Assembly: GCA_949987705.1 (NCBI GenBank)
Contig: OX465286.1
Span: 22,147,676-22,211,675, forward strand
Source of the DNA: Thereva unica
Taxonomy: Eukaryota > Arthropoda > Insecta > Diptera > Therevidae
Direction of reading: 5' to 3'
Length of the DNA stretch: 64,000 nucleotides
Position 1 is the stretch's first letter; each line of letters starts with the position of its first letter. The notes beneath the pieces were generated by a model. It was not told the origin of the DNA. It saw nothing but the letters and a program-made list of their open reading frames with translations, and made no database searches. This document shows positions 43,791 through 54,479 of the stretch, piece after piece. The translations under genes and the position numbers were made by a program.

Positions 43791-43972
43791 TGTGGTGGTT
43801 GCGACAATTCGCCTGTACTTTGATTACGACAAAAACTTTGCACTCCGAGATAAACACGTCTGAACTCGTCGGCAGTCACGTCGGAATCCTCTATTGAAAG
43901 AACAATATCTTGCAGTGGCAGCAGTGTTCGATTATTTCTGTCTACTACACAATCAATACGCAATCCTTTAGT
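43791..43972 (-). pseudogene. Unidentified reading frame, 3' part (5' part at 51530-51609)
   Basis: On minus, 43972-43791 is open for 61 codons to a TGA, including LRIDCVVDRNN and DEFRRVYLGVQSF. At 43972 it meets an ATCCCA-end element. On the far side of that element plus the gypsy insertion, 51609-51530 (minus) is open in the frame that joins it, reading NSYFIDRDGQAVRGCVQL, provided one T of the flanks is counted as duplicated. Together they give about 87 uninterrupted codons. I do not recognise the protein; it could be a host exon or another element's gene. A MITE at 51612-51870 cuts it further upstream. Confidence 0.35.
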
Positions 43973-44333
43973 ATCCCAGTAGGACCGGTAAGCTTACAGA
44001 AGTACTGAAATCAGCACTTACTGGTAAGGGGTAGGCCTTACCACACCCTTTTACAGAAGTGCTTACTTTTACACACGATGTCATAGGGGGTAAGGCCTTA
44101 CTTTAGTACTTACCTTAGAGTACTTATAGAACTGCTCATCTGTAAGGGGTACAGTAAGGCAGCAAATGGAACATTGCAAAAAGGGATATTCATGGGCGCC
44201 TGTGGATATGTGATCCGGTATCGAAATGCTTTTATTTTTTTCATCTTTTACAAATGCCTTTTTTTTCCAAGCCCGAGAGTGGCTTTACCTAAGCAGTCCC
44301 CCAACTAAATTCTCCACTTCTCCAAAGCTGCTT
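43973..44333. mobile_element. ATCCCA-end element 2, left part (interrupted by gypsy)
   Basis: Starts ATCCCAGTAGGACCGGTAAG. This 361-bp part plus 51221-51529 (309 bp) sums to 670 bp, the exact length of the second copy at 51881-52550, and aligns with it throughout. The arms hold GTAAGG, AAGTACTT and TAAGGCCTTA words in many orientations (43985-44160). Confidence 0.85.
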
Positions 44334-44658
44334 TGTTGCGACCATGCGCATACGCCTTTACGAAGTCGAAGACTTCGGATATTTCGAAGATGCATTCACC
44401 ACAATATGGAACGTAACTATGTTCAGCCCGGAAGACAGGTCTTCTAGGAAGCAAGGCCTTGGCATTTCTTTCTCTCGCTACCGGACCACCGACGCGGACG
44501 GACAACTGAATATAAGATCCGCCATCATCCTTAAGGATCGACCGATCGTATTTAAATAAATCATCATTTATCATTTACTGGTGAGGTTTATATTCTTCCC
44601 TAACCTATTCCTTTAGCGAGCAGCTTTTAGTAAGAGACTTTCAGAAAGGCTCTCTACA
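44334..44658 (+). repeat. 5' LTR of gypsy element
   Basis: 325 bp, starts TGTTGCGACC, ends CTCTCTACA (TG...CA rule). Read base by base it appears identical to 50891-51215. AATAAA at about 44556 is a possible poly(A) signal. Flanked by the host duplication TGCTT (44329-44333). Confidence 0.97.
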
Positions 44659-46175
44659 ATGGTGACCCCGACAACAGGACACATGGACACAATTTTACTT
44701 CAGTTTTAGTTATCCTAAGTTAAAATTTGATTGTCCAATCAGTGAAGAAAACAAATACTTTCATCAGTACAATTTTCAATAGTTAAAAACAGTTTTAAAA
44801 GGACTTCAACAAAATATCTAAAATACGATAAATCCAAGTGGATAGCGAACAGTAAGTGCAGAAATTAATAAAAAAAAAAAAAAACCAAAGAAAAAAGAAC
44901 AAATAATAACACCAGTGCATTCATAAAGTGCATTACGGGACGAGAAGAAACGTACCGTGCAAATACTTTCAGTACCGGCTACAACGAGACCAAAGAAAAA
45001 GAATCAAAAAGAAAAAAAGTTTTAGTGTAAGCAAGTGCACATGGGACAGAAAGTGTAATCGCGAAGTGATTCTGCAATGAAAAAACCAATGCCAAAATAA
45101 ATTAAAAAAAAAAAAATCACAAAAGTTCTTTTTTAGGTACATACGAATGAATAGCCATTGCGAATTTTCCGAGTTCAGGTACATACGCAGCATATTGCAG
45201 ATTTCAACAATACACAGCAAAAGGATCCATTTCTCCGTAACATTATAAGTTAAGTGAATCAATGTATATTTAAGTTAGTTAGCATATCAAATGTTAATAG
45301 TACTAAGTGGCATAAAAATAATTCAAAATTAACACAAAGTGGAAATTAACCTTGTTATTTTGAACTTTTTAGGGATAAAGCGATAAACAAAAGAAATACA
45401 AGTTTATGCAGAAGATACGGACACATCAGGAAATCAAAAGGAAGTTTGTTATGTAACAATCGTGAGTCAAAACCACAAAATAAATAAATTAAAACAATGG
45501 CAGAATGAATAGTAAGTAGAAAAACAGTTGCACAAAATATTTGAACAAAATTTTAATACTCTTAAATAAAGCAATTATCACTCTGTGTAAGAGGCATTGA
45601 GGCTTTCTATACAGCTATTTAGTCAGTCATTCATATAAAATAAAATATATATATATATACATATTTATAACAAAAACAAATGATAAGCATTATATGTTTT
45701 TCTAATAAAACTTCTTTTCCTAAGCAATATGGAAAAATATTCTTCGTCTCAACATTGCCAGTTAATCTCAAAATATATATTTCTTTTTTTTTATCTATCA
45801 CCCTACGGCATAAAAGTTTAGCTTGAAAACAAATTTTTAAACAAGCATGCAAACTCATTTCTAATCATTACCATCAAGTTAATGAAAATAAAATATATTA
45901 ATGTGACTCTTAATAACAATTCCGACTTGAATGATAACCAGAAGGTGCGCGATATAAAATTTTTATTTTATTTTACAAAATAACGCTTTTCTCCTTTCCT
46001 CTTTATATTAAATAGCCTGAGGCATTTAATAAGTTAAGTACATGACCAAAATTAATTGCACAAATGAGTGTTTTAAAGATTAAAAACAGAATTAATAAAA
46101 ATTGCAAAGTTTTCTGTTCGGCAACCTTTTTTTTTTCGTTAAAGCTTTATTAAAATAAAAAGTGAACCTTATAAA
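44659..46175 (+). other. Primer-binding site and long leader of the gypsy element
   Basis: TGGTGACCCCGAC begins one base after the LTR (44660) and has the TGG start of a tRNA 3'-end primer site; I do not assign the tRNA. The next 1.5 kb is AT-rich and non-coding, unusually long for a gypsy leader, with a (TA)n run at 45645-45657. Confidence 0.75.
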
Positions 46176-47033
46176 ATGGAAAGTACGAGTCAAGCAGACC
46201 AGGCAGAAACAAATAAGCCGAAGACGAACATGGCAAACATAAATGAAGCATCAACAGGGGTAGCTATGCTTAAAATTCCTGCCTTTTGGAACAACAGACC
46301 TGATCTGTGGTTCATCCAGGTAGAAACTCAGTTTAGGGTCAGAGGGATAACAGTTTCTAACACTAAGTACGATTATTTAGTGGCTTCACTTCCTGCAGAG
46401 GTCATGGAGTTAGTGGCCGATCTTCTTATCAACCCTCCACAACAGGATAAATATGAAAAACTTAAAACCGCATTGTTAGAACGCAGTAGAGACTCCGAAG
46501 AGCGGAGACTAGATGCCCTGTTGCATAAAACCCAATTAGGGGATGCTAAACCCTCTGAGCTTTTTCGCCAGATGGAGTCCTTATCAGGTAGCAACAGCCT
46601 GGTAAACCAAGCCTTGCTGCAGAAGTTATGGATAAACAAGCTCCCCCATGCTATGAAAGCCTGTGTGATAGCAATTGAAAAATCGCACACCCAAGAAGAG
46701 ATATTTGGAATAGCAGATCGAATTTATGATTCTTCGCCAGCCGACAACGTCTCTGCCGTCTCTGCTCTGAATGCTTCTAAGTCTTCAGGTTCTAACAACC
46801 ATTTTAAGAAGCTTATACAGAAACTCTCTGAACGCATTCGATCTTTAGAAATCAATCATTCAGCCCCACGACGGAGACAAACCTATCGGAATTCGTACAC
46901 AAGATCTCGCGACAGATCTCACAGTCATTCCCATAATCCAGAAAGTGAAGTTAAACCTTGTTGGTATCATAGGCGTTATGGCAGCAAAGCTAAAAAATGC
47001 ATATCACCTTGCAATGCAAAAAACGAGAAATAG
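46176..47033 (+). CDS. gag: Gypsy Gag
   Basis: 285-codon open frame from the first ATG after the leader. The N-terminal two-thirds read as a retrotransposon capsid-type protein (KIPAFW...WFIQVETQF near residues 32-50, then a helical region rich in L and E). The C-terminus is basic (RRRQTYRNSYTRSRDRSHSHSHN) and ends in CWYHRRYG...CISPC (about residues 262-279). This cysteine/histidine block resembles the short finger seen in related arthropod gypsy Gags rather than a classic CCHC knuckle. Gag would package the element's RNA. The stop at 47031-47033 overlaps the pol frame, which is -1 relative to gag. No internal damage is seen. Confidence 0.93.
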   Translation: MESTSQADQAETNKPKTNMANINEASTGVAMLKIPAFWNNRPDLWFIQVETQFRVRGITVSNTKYDYLVASLPAEVMELVADLLINPPQQDKYEKLKTALLERSRDSEERRLDALLHKTQLGDAKPSELFRQMESLSGSNSLVNQALLQKLWINKLPHAMKACVIAIEKSHTQEEIFGIADRIYDSSPADNVSAVSALNASKSSGSNNHFKKLIQKLSERIRSLEINHSAPRRRQTYRNSYTRSRDRSHSHSHNPESEVKPCWYHRRYGSKAKKCISPCNAKNEK

Positions 47034-47063
47034 CTACTTCGGCTGCGGCTTCGAAGCTAAGCT
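47018..47063 (+). promoter_or_regulatory. Programmed -1 ribosomal frameshift signal between gag and pol
   Basis: The heptamer A AAA AAC (47018-47024) lies in the gag frame as X-XXY-YYZ, 7 nt before the gag stop. Reading on in -1 leads directly into pol. After a 7-nt spacer, 47032-47041 can pair with 47052-47063 (a core CTTCG/CGAAG stem plus AGCT/AGCT with small bulges), a plausible stimulator. All parts are seen in sequence; frameshifting itself is inferred. Confidence 0.85.
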
Positions 47064-50000
47064 CCTTTCCCCGCCGCCTATTCATCTTTGAAAAGTCCTT
47101 AAAAATTTATTTTCTTATTGACACGGGCGCAGAGGTCTCAATAGTGCCCAAAAAGCTTTTCCCAAAGTACCAACGCCAATCCGATTTTCATTTAGTCACA
47201 GCCAGTGGTTCTCCGTTAACAACTTATGGATTAAAGCACCTGACAGTAAACCTAAACCTTCGGCATCCTTTCGATCATGTCTTTGTAATTGCGGCGGTTG
47301 ATCATGCGATCATTGGAGCCGATTTTTTATACAAGTATAATCTTTCGGTTGATGTTCGACATAGGAGACTCATAGACAACACAACCACTTTAAAAGTAGA
47401 AGGAATAACACTTCGAGTTGACTCTTGTTCGCCTCGACTTTTCTCCCTCCAAGACAACTTCGGTTGCATTCTCAACCAATTTCCTACATTGAAATCACCA
47501 CCTAATTTCAACAACGATGTTAAACACAACACTGTTCATCGCATTATTACAGAAGGGTCATTACCTTATGTACGTGCACGCCGACTAAACACTCACAAGT
47601 TCAAAATAGCAAAAGATGAGTTTCAGGCTATGGTAAAGCTAGGTATTTGCCGTCCCTCATCATCCCCTGTTGCGTCTCCACTGCATTTAGTTCCGAAAAA
47701 AGATCAAAACGACTGGAGACCTTGCGGAGATTATCGCCTGCTTAATTCAGTGACAATTTTTGATAGATATCCACTGCCGAATATACAAGACTGCAACATA
47801 AATTTGCAAGGATGTCAGTTTTTTTCAAAAATTGATTTAGTGAGGGCATATAATCAAATTCCCGTGGCTGAAGAGGATATATTCAAGACAGCAGTGATAA
47901 CACCATTTGGCCTCTACGAATTCACCCGCATGCCTTTTGGACTAAAAAACGCTGCCCAAACATTTCAAAGATTTATAAATGAAGTTTTAAATGGCTTAGA
48001 TTTCACTTTCGCTTACGTTGATGATATCTTGGTGGGAAGCAATACAGTTGAGGAACATAAACAACATTTACAAATACTGTTCACTCGTTTGCAAAACTTT
48101 GGAATCACAGTCAACCCTAACAAATGCATTTTCGGTGTAAAAGACATCGACTTCCTAGGGCACAGAATTTCGTCCAAAGGCATATGTCCCTCAGAAGACC
48201 GAGTTGCGGTTATTAAGGAATTCCCAACACCTACAAGTATTAAAAATCTTCAACGATTTCTGGGAATGGTCAATTTTTATAATCGTTTCCTACCACGCTT
48301 CGCAAAAATGGCTTCCCCCCTGTACGATTTACTGAAAGAGGGTAATAAAAAGAAAGATAAACAACTTTTCAACTGGACCACAACACATGATCTTGCATTT
48401 TCCGACATTAAAAATAGTTTAGCTAAACAATCCTTACTGGTCCACCCCAACAGTAAAGCTCAAATTAGTTTATGGACGGACGCATCGGGTGATGCAGTCG
48501 GTGCTGTATTACAACAGTTTGACAGACATCAGTGGAAACCTTTGGCATTTTTCTCAAAGAGACTACAACCGGCAGAACGAAAGTATTCCACTTTTGATAG
48601 GGAACTTCTCGCTATATACTCGGCCATTAGAAGATTTCGACACCTTCTTGAGGGAAAAGATTTTGTTGTGTTCACCGATCATAAACCTTTGTCCACGGCC
48701 CTTTTTCGGAAAGTCCGAAAAGTCACCAAGACAGGCCAACCACTTAGATTACATATCTCAGTTTACGAACGACATCAGATACGTCAAGGGTTCGCTTAAT
48801 ATGGTATCGGACACTCTTTCAAGAGCTTGCATAGATGCCATCAATCCTTCAGAAAAACTTTGCCTACAGACACTTGCCAGACACCAGGAAAACGATCAAG
48901 AGTTACAACAACTGATTTCGCAAATGAAGACGCAAAAAACTTCCTCTTATAAACTCGAAAAGATTTCCATCCCTTTGGAAAATGTAGAGATGTGGTGCGA
49001 TACATCCACAGGTACAAACAGACCATATGTACCTCAAAGCATGCGTCGAACAATATTCGATACCATTCATAAACTATCGCATCCTAGCATTCGTTCCACG
49101 AGGAAATTGATAGTCTCCAAATATTTCTGGCCCAAAATGAACCAAAATATAAACGCTTGGGCAAGGACCTGCATTTCATGCCAGAAGGCAAAGACTCACA
49201 AACACACGTTCTCCCCGCACGGACAATTTCTGGCGCCGAAGGGTAGATTTGACCACGTCCACATGGACATCGTTGGCCCACTTCCACAATCACGGGGATT
49301 CACTTACCTCTTAACACTACGAGATAGGTTCTCGCATTGGCCAGAGGCAATACCTATTAAAAACATCCTTGCTAGCAACGTTGCAAGCCATTTCCTTCAG
49401 GTTTGGATCTCACGTTATGGTGTGCCTAGGACACTAACTACGGACCAGGGTTCTCAGTTTGAGTCAGCCTTATTTAAAGACCTATCAGTTATTCTAGGCT
49501 GTCATAGGATCAGGACTACTACGTATCACCCACAATCCAACGGTTTTGTGGAAAGGTTCCATAGGCATCTGAAAGCTGCAATAAGAGCCACAGACGACCC
49601 TAAAAATTGGTATAGTAATTTACCTTGGATTCTTTTAGGGATTCGAACTGCCATTATGGAAGACCTAGACATTTCTCCAGCCGAGATACTCTACGGACAG
49701 ACTTTACGCCTGCCAGGAGAGCTAGTAGTTGATGAGAAAGAAGAAATGCAACCCATTTCAGCTCCTCTTGCTAGAGAAATTCAGCAATCTATACGAACGG
49801 TTCAACCGCGTAAAAATAGAATGAGGAAACAAAATAACGTATTTGTGCCACAAGAAATGTTCAATTGCTCACACGTTTTCATCCGCGAAACAGGAATTAA
49901 AAACAGTTTAATTCCACCTTACACCGGGCCTCACAAAGTTATGGAGAAACAAGACAAATATTTTACCATACTTATTAACGGAAAGCAAGAAAAGGTTAAC

Positions 50001-50099
50001 GTTGATAGATTAAAACCAGCATTTATTTTGAATCCGGATGTTGCCGTTGAACGCTCTTTGAGAACTGGATGTAAGCAGAAAGTAAGGTTCATTATCTAA
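47024..50099 (+). CDS. pol: Gypsy Pol: protease, reverse transcriptase, RNase H, integrase; one frameshift
   Basis: Domains in order: aspartic protease with LIDTGAEVSIV (about 47115-47145); RT with VPKKDQNDWRPCGDYR (about 47690-47735) and the active site YVDDIL (48014-48031); RNase H starting WTDASGD (48473) and including TFDRELLAI and TDHKPL. The integrase has an HHCC zinc-binding part (HKLSHPS...CISCQKAK, about 49065-49190) and a DDE core (HMDIVGPLP at about 49260, TDQGSQF at about 49440, ERFHRHLK at about 49550). The order RT-RH-IN is Ty3/gypsy. The frame changes once between RNase H and integrase: 47024-48799 and 48489-50099 are different frames, and conservation switches at about 48705-48720, consistent with one extra base. 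The ORF start at 48489 is therefore not real. No envelope gene follows. The element is near-intact but this copy could not make a full Pol unless the shift is a sequencing error. Confidence 0.95.
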
Positions 50100-50890
50100 T
50101 TTCATTTTTCGTCAAAAAATATCAAACTTTCATTCTATCTCAAAGACCAAATAAACAAAAGAAGCCTCAATTACTCTTACACAAGCTTTCATGAAGTACA
50201 ATTACCAAAAACTGACCAAACGCAAAAGAACATATTACTTTTCAAACCCTGATGTGTCCAGTCTTGCTCAAAACATTATAGCAGAAGCATATAGAATTAA
50301 CAAAGAAAGGTCAATGATAGCTGAAGTTATAAAAATAAAATTTTAATTTATATGTTATATACCATTAATAATACAATTTCTTTCAGATAATTTTTTTTTC
50401 TCTCTTCATGTAATAGAAAGTAATGCATGAAAACACTAACTTAAGTACAATGTTAATTTTAAGTTTAGAAAGGAACCAAAATATATAAATTAATTTTGCC
50501 TTGAATTATATACAAATAAAATTATATTAAGTAACTATAGAAAAATAAATATATAAAAAGTTTGATTTGAATTCCAAAATAAATAGTAATGATAACAATA
50601 GTAATAATAAACAAACTAAGTCAAAATATTAATATGTATCTAATAAAATGAATTGCATAGATCACGACAAAAATATAATCATGTAAATAGGCTAAGTATA
50701 TTAAGTTTGTAATGAATTAAAAATCCCAAAAGGCTAATCTTTTAAATAGTAAAATTCATTGCATGAGCCAAAAAGCATAGAATTATTAAGACAAATATAA
50801 TACAACAAGTAACATATCGTAAGAATCACATTAAAAGTATTAAAAACAACTGTCTAAGAAGGACGAAGACTTCAAACGGAGGGGGAGTGA
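50100..50890 (+). other. Gypsy 3' non-coding region and polypurine tract
   Basis: About 790 bp of AT-rich, non-coding sequence; no envelope frame. It ends in the polypurine tract GGAGGGGGAGTGA (50878-50890) touching the 3' LTR. Confidence 0.9.
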
Positions 50891-51215
50891 TGTTGCGACC
50901 ATGCGCATACGCCTTTACGAAGTCGAAGACTTCGGATATTTCGAAGATGCATTCACCACAATATGGAACGTAACTATGTTCAGCCCGGAAGACAGGTCTT
51001 CTAGGAAGCAAGGCCTTGGCATTTCTTTCTCTCGCTACCGGACCACCGACGCGGACGGACAACTGAATATAAGATCCGCCATCATCCTTAAGGATCGACC
51101 GATCGTATTTAAATAAATCATCATTTATCATTTACTGGTGAGGTTTATATTCTTCCCTAACCTATTCCTTTAGCGAGCAGCTTTTAGTAAGAGACTTTCA
51201 GAAAGGCTCTCTACA
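50891..51215 (+). repeat. 3' LTR of gypsy element
   Basis: 325 bp, same as 44334-44658 as far as I can read, followed by the duplication TGCTT (51216-51220). The copy at 52240 shows the site before insertion (AAAGCTGCTTGTCC). Confidence 0.97.
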
Positions 51216-51529
51216 TGCTTGTCCTCCGTATAGAATGAGAGCCGGTCTATTGAGTATGCTACTGTCGCATTTTATGTCGACGAATATAATTGCCCGTTTT
51301 CTTTTTTTCTATAAAGGTTATGGAAACTCCAGGAAAGCTCCCTTGAGTCATCGGGCAGATTCTCACTTGTTTGGGTATAATTCTGGGCTACACCTTACCA
51401 TCTGCCTTCTCCTGTAGTGGGGTTTGTAAGGGCTCATCTCTCACCAAGAAATTAAGGGGTACCCCTTACCAGATGAGTACTTATTTCAGTGCTCCATCGG
51501 TAAGGCCTTCCTAGTATTCCTTTTGGGAT
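51216..51529. mobile_element. ATCCCA-end element 2, right part
   Basis: Continues 43973-44333 after the gypsy and ends TTTTGGGAT at 51529. Matches 52243-52550 of the second copy. Confidence 0.85.
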
Positions 51530-51609
51530 TGAGCTGTACACAACCCCTAACGGCTTGACCGTCTCTATCAATAAAATAGCTGTTTAACTGAGTGAAAAAG
51601 GAGCCTAAA
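51530..51609 (-). pseudogene. Unidentified reading frame, 5' part
   Basis: Open on minus for 26 codons; see 43791-43972 for the join and the uncertainty. Confidence 0.3.
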
Positions 51610-51611
51610 AT

Positions 51612-51870
51612 ACATATCGTCGCTTATCCAGAATAGTGCTACAACTCAAAAATTTCCAATTTCGAGTTTATTTTAAGAATGTATAGCTAAATATGCATAT
51701 TTTTATGTAGCAAAAATCCATATTAATACTTCTAAAAATGACCGCTGGAAACCCGCTGGAATCCAAGATCATCACATGGGCTTGTATGAAACTAAAAATT
51801 TTCAAATGGCTCCCCTGTAAAATTCATTGTTTTTGAGTTGTGACACTATTCTGGATAAGCGACGATATGT
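51612..51870. mobile_element. 259-bp MITE with about 40-bp TIRs
   Basis: ACATATCGTCGCTTATCCAG (51612) is mirrored to 51870; the arms match for about 40 bp with one or two differences. Flanks include CTAA on both sides, so the duplication is uncertain. No coding. Confidence 0.85.
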
Positions 51871-51880
51871 CTAAGATAAT

Positions 51881-52550
51881 ATCCCAGTAGGACCGGTAAG
51901 CTTACAGAAGTACTGAAATCAGCACTTACTGGTAAGGGGAAGGCCTTACCACACCCCTTACATAAGTGCTTATTTTTACACACGATGTCATAGGAGGTAA
52001 GGCCTTACTTTAGTACTTACCTTAGAGTACTTATAGAACTGCTCATCTGTAAGGGGTATAGTAAGGCAGCAAATAGAACATTGCAAAAAGAAATATTCAT
52101 GGGCGCCTGTGGATATGTGATCCGGTATCGAAATGCTTTTATTTTGTTCATCTTTTACAAATGCCTTTTTTTCCAAGCCCGGGAGTGGCTTTACCTATGC
52201 AGTCCCCCAACTAAATTCTAACCACTTCTCCAAAGCTGCTTGTCCTCCGTATCGAATGAGAGCCGGGCTATTGAGTATGCTAAGGTCGCATTTTATCTCG
52301 ACGAATATAATTGCCCGTTTTCTTTTTTTCTATAAAATTTATGAAAACTCCAGGAAAGCTCCCTTGAGTCATCGGGCAGATTCTCACCTGTGTGGGTATA
52401 ATTCTGGACTACACCTTACCATCTGCCTTCTCTTGTAAGGGGGTTTGTAAGGGCTCATCTAGCACCAAGAAAATAAAGGGTACCCCTTACCAGATGAGTA
52501 CTTATTTCAGTGCTCCATCGGTAAGGCCTTCCTAGAATTCCTACTGGGAT
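51881..52550. mobile_element. ATCCCA-end element 3 (intact second copy, 670 bp)
   Basis: Starts ATCCCAGTAGGACCGGTAAG, ends TCCTACTGGGAT: an 11-bp perfect TIR, with looser pairing of motif-rich arms (AGTACTTATTTCAGTGCT near 52495 against AGTACTGAAATCAGCACT near 51909). It carries dense GTAAGG/CCTTAC and AAGTACTT words. No recognisable protein; frames up to 101 codons span the arms and lack domains. It lies only 352 bp from element 2, same orientation. Confidence 0.85.
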
Positions 52551-52774
52551 AACCCATCAAAAACCCATCAAACCAAGATTAGCCGGTTAAGAGATTAACT
52601 CCTATACAGAGCCGGTGCTTGGGTCTTGTGCGCCCGGTACACAACGTCATTTTGCGCCCCATCAGCTCTTCATTTTTTTTATCGCAGCAATTATCGAAGG
52701 ACAATGGAAAAAGACTCACGCACACTCGGGAATGCGAGAAATAATTTTCATAGTTTGCGCAAATTGACATAATA

Positions 52775-53245
52775 CCATGTTTCCATCGCACTTGAAATCC
52801 GCAGGTTTTGATAAAACGATTTGGCGAAATCCAAATGTGTTTACATCGCACCAAGCAGTTTTCGCTTGTCATAACAAACTTGCACACCAAGTTTTAAAAA
52901 CGTAGTTATATCAACAAAACTAAGGAATTTGGAAAGGATGGGCTGTAAAATAAGGAAAAAATATATACGTTCATTTAAACTCCATTTTAAACGTTGAAGG
53001 TAGAAAATTTTAAAATAACAATTTCGTACTGTCAAAAATTTGATACAACTGAGAAATTTCCCCATGCTAAGTACACATGCTGAATAGGCTGAATAGTCAT
53101 TAGCAAGATTTCGATCGAGATTTCATTGAAATCTCCCCCGTAAGGCGATTACATTTTATATGCCCAAACATGAGATTTCACGTGAGATTTCGTCCGAAAT
53201 CCTCATCTTTGCCGAAATCAGATTTCAAGTGCGATGGAAACATGG
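52775..53245. mobile_element. TA-flanked MITE nested in hAT element
   Basis: CCATGTTTCCATCGCACTTG (52775) is mirrored to 53245, with TA on both sides (52773-52774, 53246-53247). AAATCnnATTTC words recur near both ends. Confidence 0.85.
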
Positions 53246-53276
53246 TATAACAATAAAATTTATAAACCTGGGGTAT

Positions 53277-53430
53277 TTGCTAATTTTACGAAACGGCTGG
53301 CTAGGTTTTGGTTAGACGAATAAAAAATCGTATGGGTGGGGGCAGTAAATTGTAACGTTTTAGCCGATAGGGTCCGCTGAATTTTTTTTTGTTACAGTTT
53401 TACATATCATCCTTTTTTCTTCATTTCTAA
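53277..53430 (+). repeat. Dispersed repeat B, copy 2
   Basis: Matches 15282-15400; anchor AAAAAATCGTATGGGTGGGGG at 53320. Confidence 0.6.
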
Positions 53431-53506
53431 AATTGTTATCTTGCCTATTTGCGCCCGGTGCAAGTGCACCATTTGCACCTATGAAAGCGCCGCCCCTGCT
53501 CCTACA

Positions 53507-54110
53507 AACAGACAGAAAGACAACGTACCTATTAGAACCAATAAAAATCCTTCATGGCCTGAGCAGAGGCCCTCAAAAAAATGGAGGCGGGTCTGTATTT
53601 CGAAAATCTAATCAGAAAAAATATATTCTTGAGAAAGTAAAAAATTGTTTTCTCATTCAAATTGAAGTACTCTATTTATCTAAGTAAATATTGATCGCAT
53701 ACGGTAACGCTATCCACGAAAAGCTGACCAAAAAGAAAAGGTTTGTCTATGGTACGAACACGATTCACTTAGGTAAACTTATATATTCAGGTAGAATTAT
53801 TCGAGGCCCACAATAAATTAGAATGATAAAAAAAAGTTTACACTCTATCAGGCTCTCCTTCGATTATCGGGTCAAGTTTTCGTTCTGACCCACTACTCCA
53901 TTCAGAGTTCAAAATTAGCCTAAGCAATCGGATTAGTTGCTTTAAAATCCGATTAGCTGCCGCCGAGTTTTGAGGTCTATAATGGGAATGATAAAAACAA
54001 TTTCGACTCGTTTTCCTACGACCATCGAGTCAAGTTTTCTGTTTGAGTCGATAGTCGAATACGATAGCCGGATCCGATTATCATATCGGAGCAAAAACGT
54101 AGCCTAAAAT
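53507..54110. other. No gene; two diverged repeat units of about 157 bp
   Basis: AATGATAAAAA...ATCGGGTCAAGTTTTCGTTCTGA (53822-53890) resembles 53990-54050 (ATCGAGTCAAGTTTTCTGTTTGA), a possible tandem duplication. No coding. Confidence 0.4.
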
Positions 54111-54479
54111 ATTCCCAATACTAGCATAAAACCCGCGTGCCTTGCAACGCCTTTAAAAACTGTTTATTATGTGCAATGTTTTCCTTAAAAAAAAACCAAC
54201 AAAAAAGTCAGCTGTTATTATCCCTAAAAAAGGTTTAGGTATTATAGTGCATTTTTTTAATAAATATGGTAAACAAATTGCTGCGAATATCACCTCTGCT
54301 CAACAAATCTGCAAGTTTTGAAGCAGAGATTGGCATGTGTATGTCATCAAGAAAAGTGACATTTTAGGGTTTGACGAACGTTCGTTAAGTTTGTTTGCCT
54401 ATTTACGTGGATGTAAGAAATTATGAAGCAATCACAAATGTATATTAAATAAAGTGAATTTCGAGTCATTCATTTCTAC

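Larger units (their letters stand above)
52607..53498. mobile_element. hAT-type element, 8-bp duplication, with nested MITE
   Basis: The left end CAGAGCCGGTGCTT and right end (inverted) CAGGGGCGGCGCTT are diverged hAT-type TIRs. CTCCTATA (52599-52606) and CTCCTACA (53499-53506) are the 8-bp dupl. with one change. GCGCCCGG words sit inside both ends. No transposase. It contains the MITE 52775-53245 and repeat B. Confidence 0.8.

Noticed and set aside
48489..48700. Start of a separate integrase gene at 48489
   Set aside because: The first 70 codons are an out-of-frame shadow of RNase H; true integrase homology begins only after the frame switch near 48710.
50100..50890. Envelope gene of the gypsy element
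   Set aside because: The region is AT-rich with no substantial frame, signal peptide or membrane segment.
44344..51116. 71-codon frames in both LTRs
   Set aside because: Identical because the LTRs are identical; LTR sequence, no domain.
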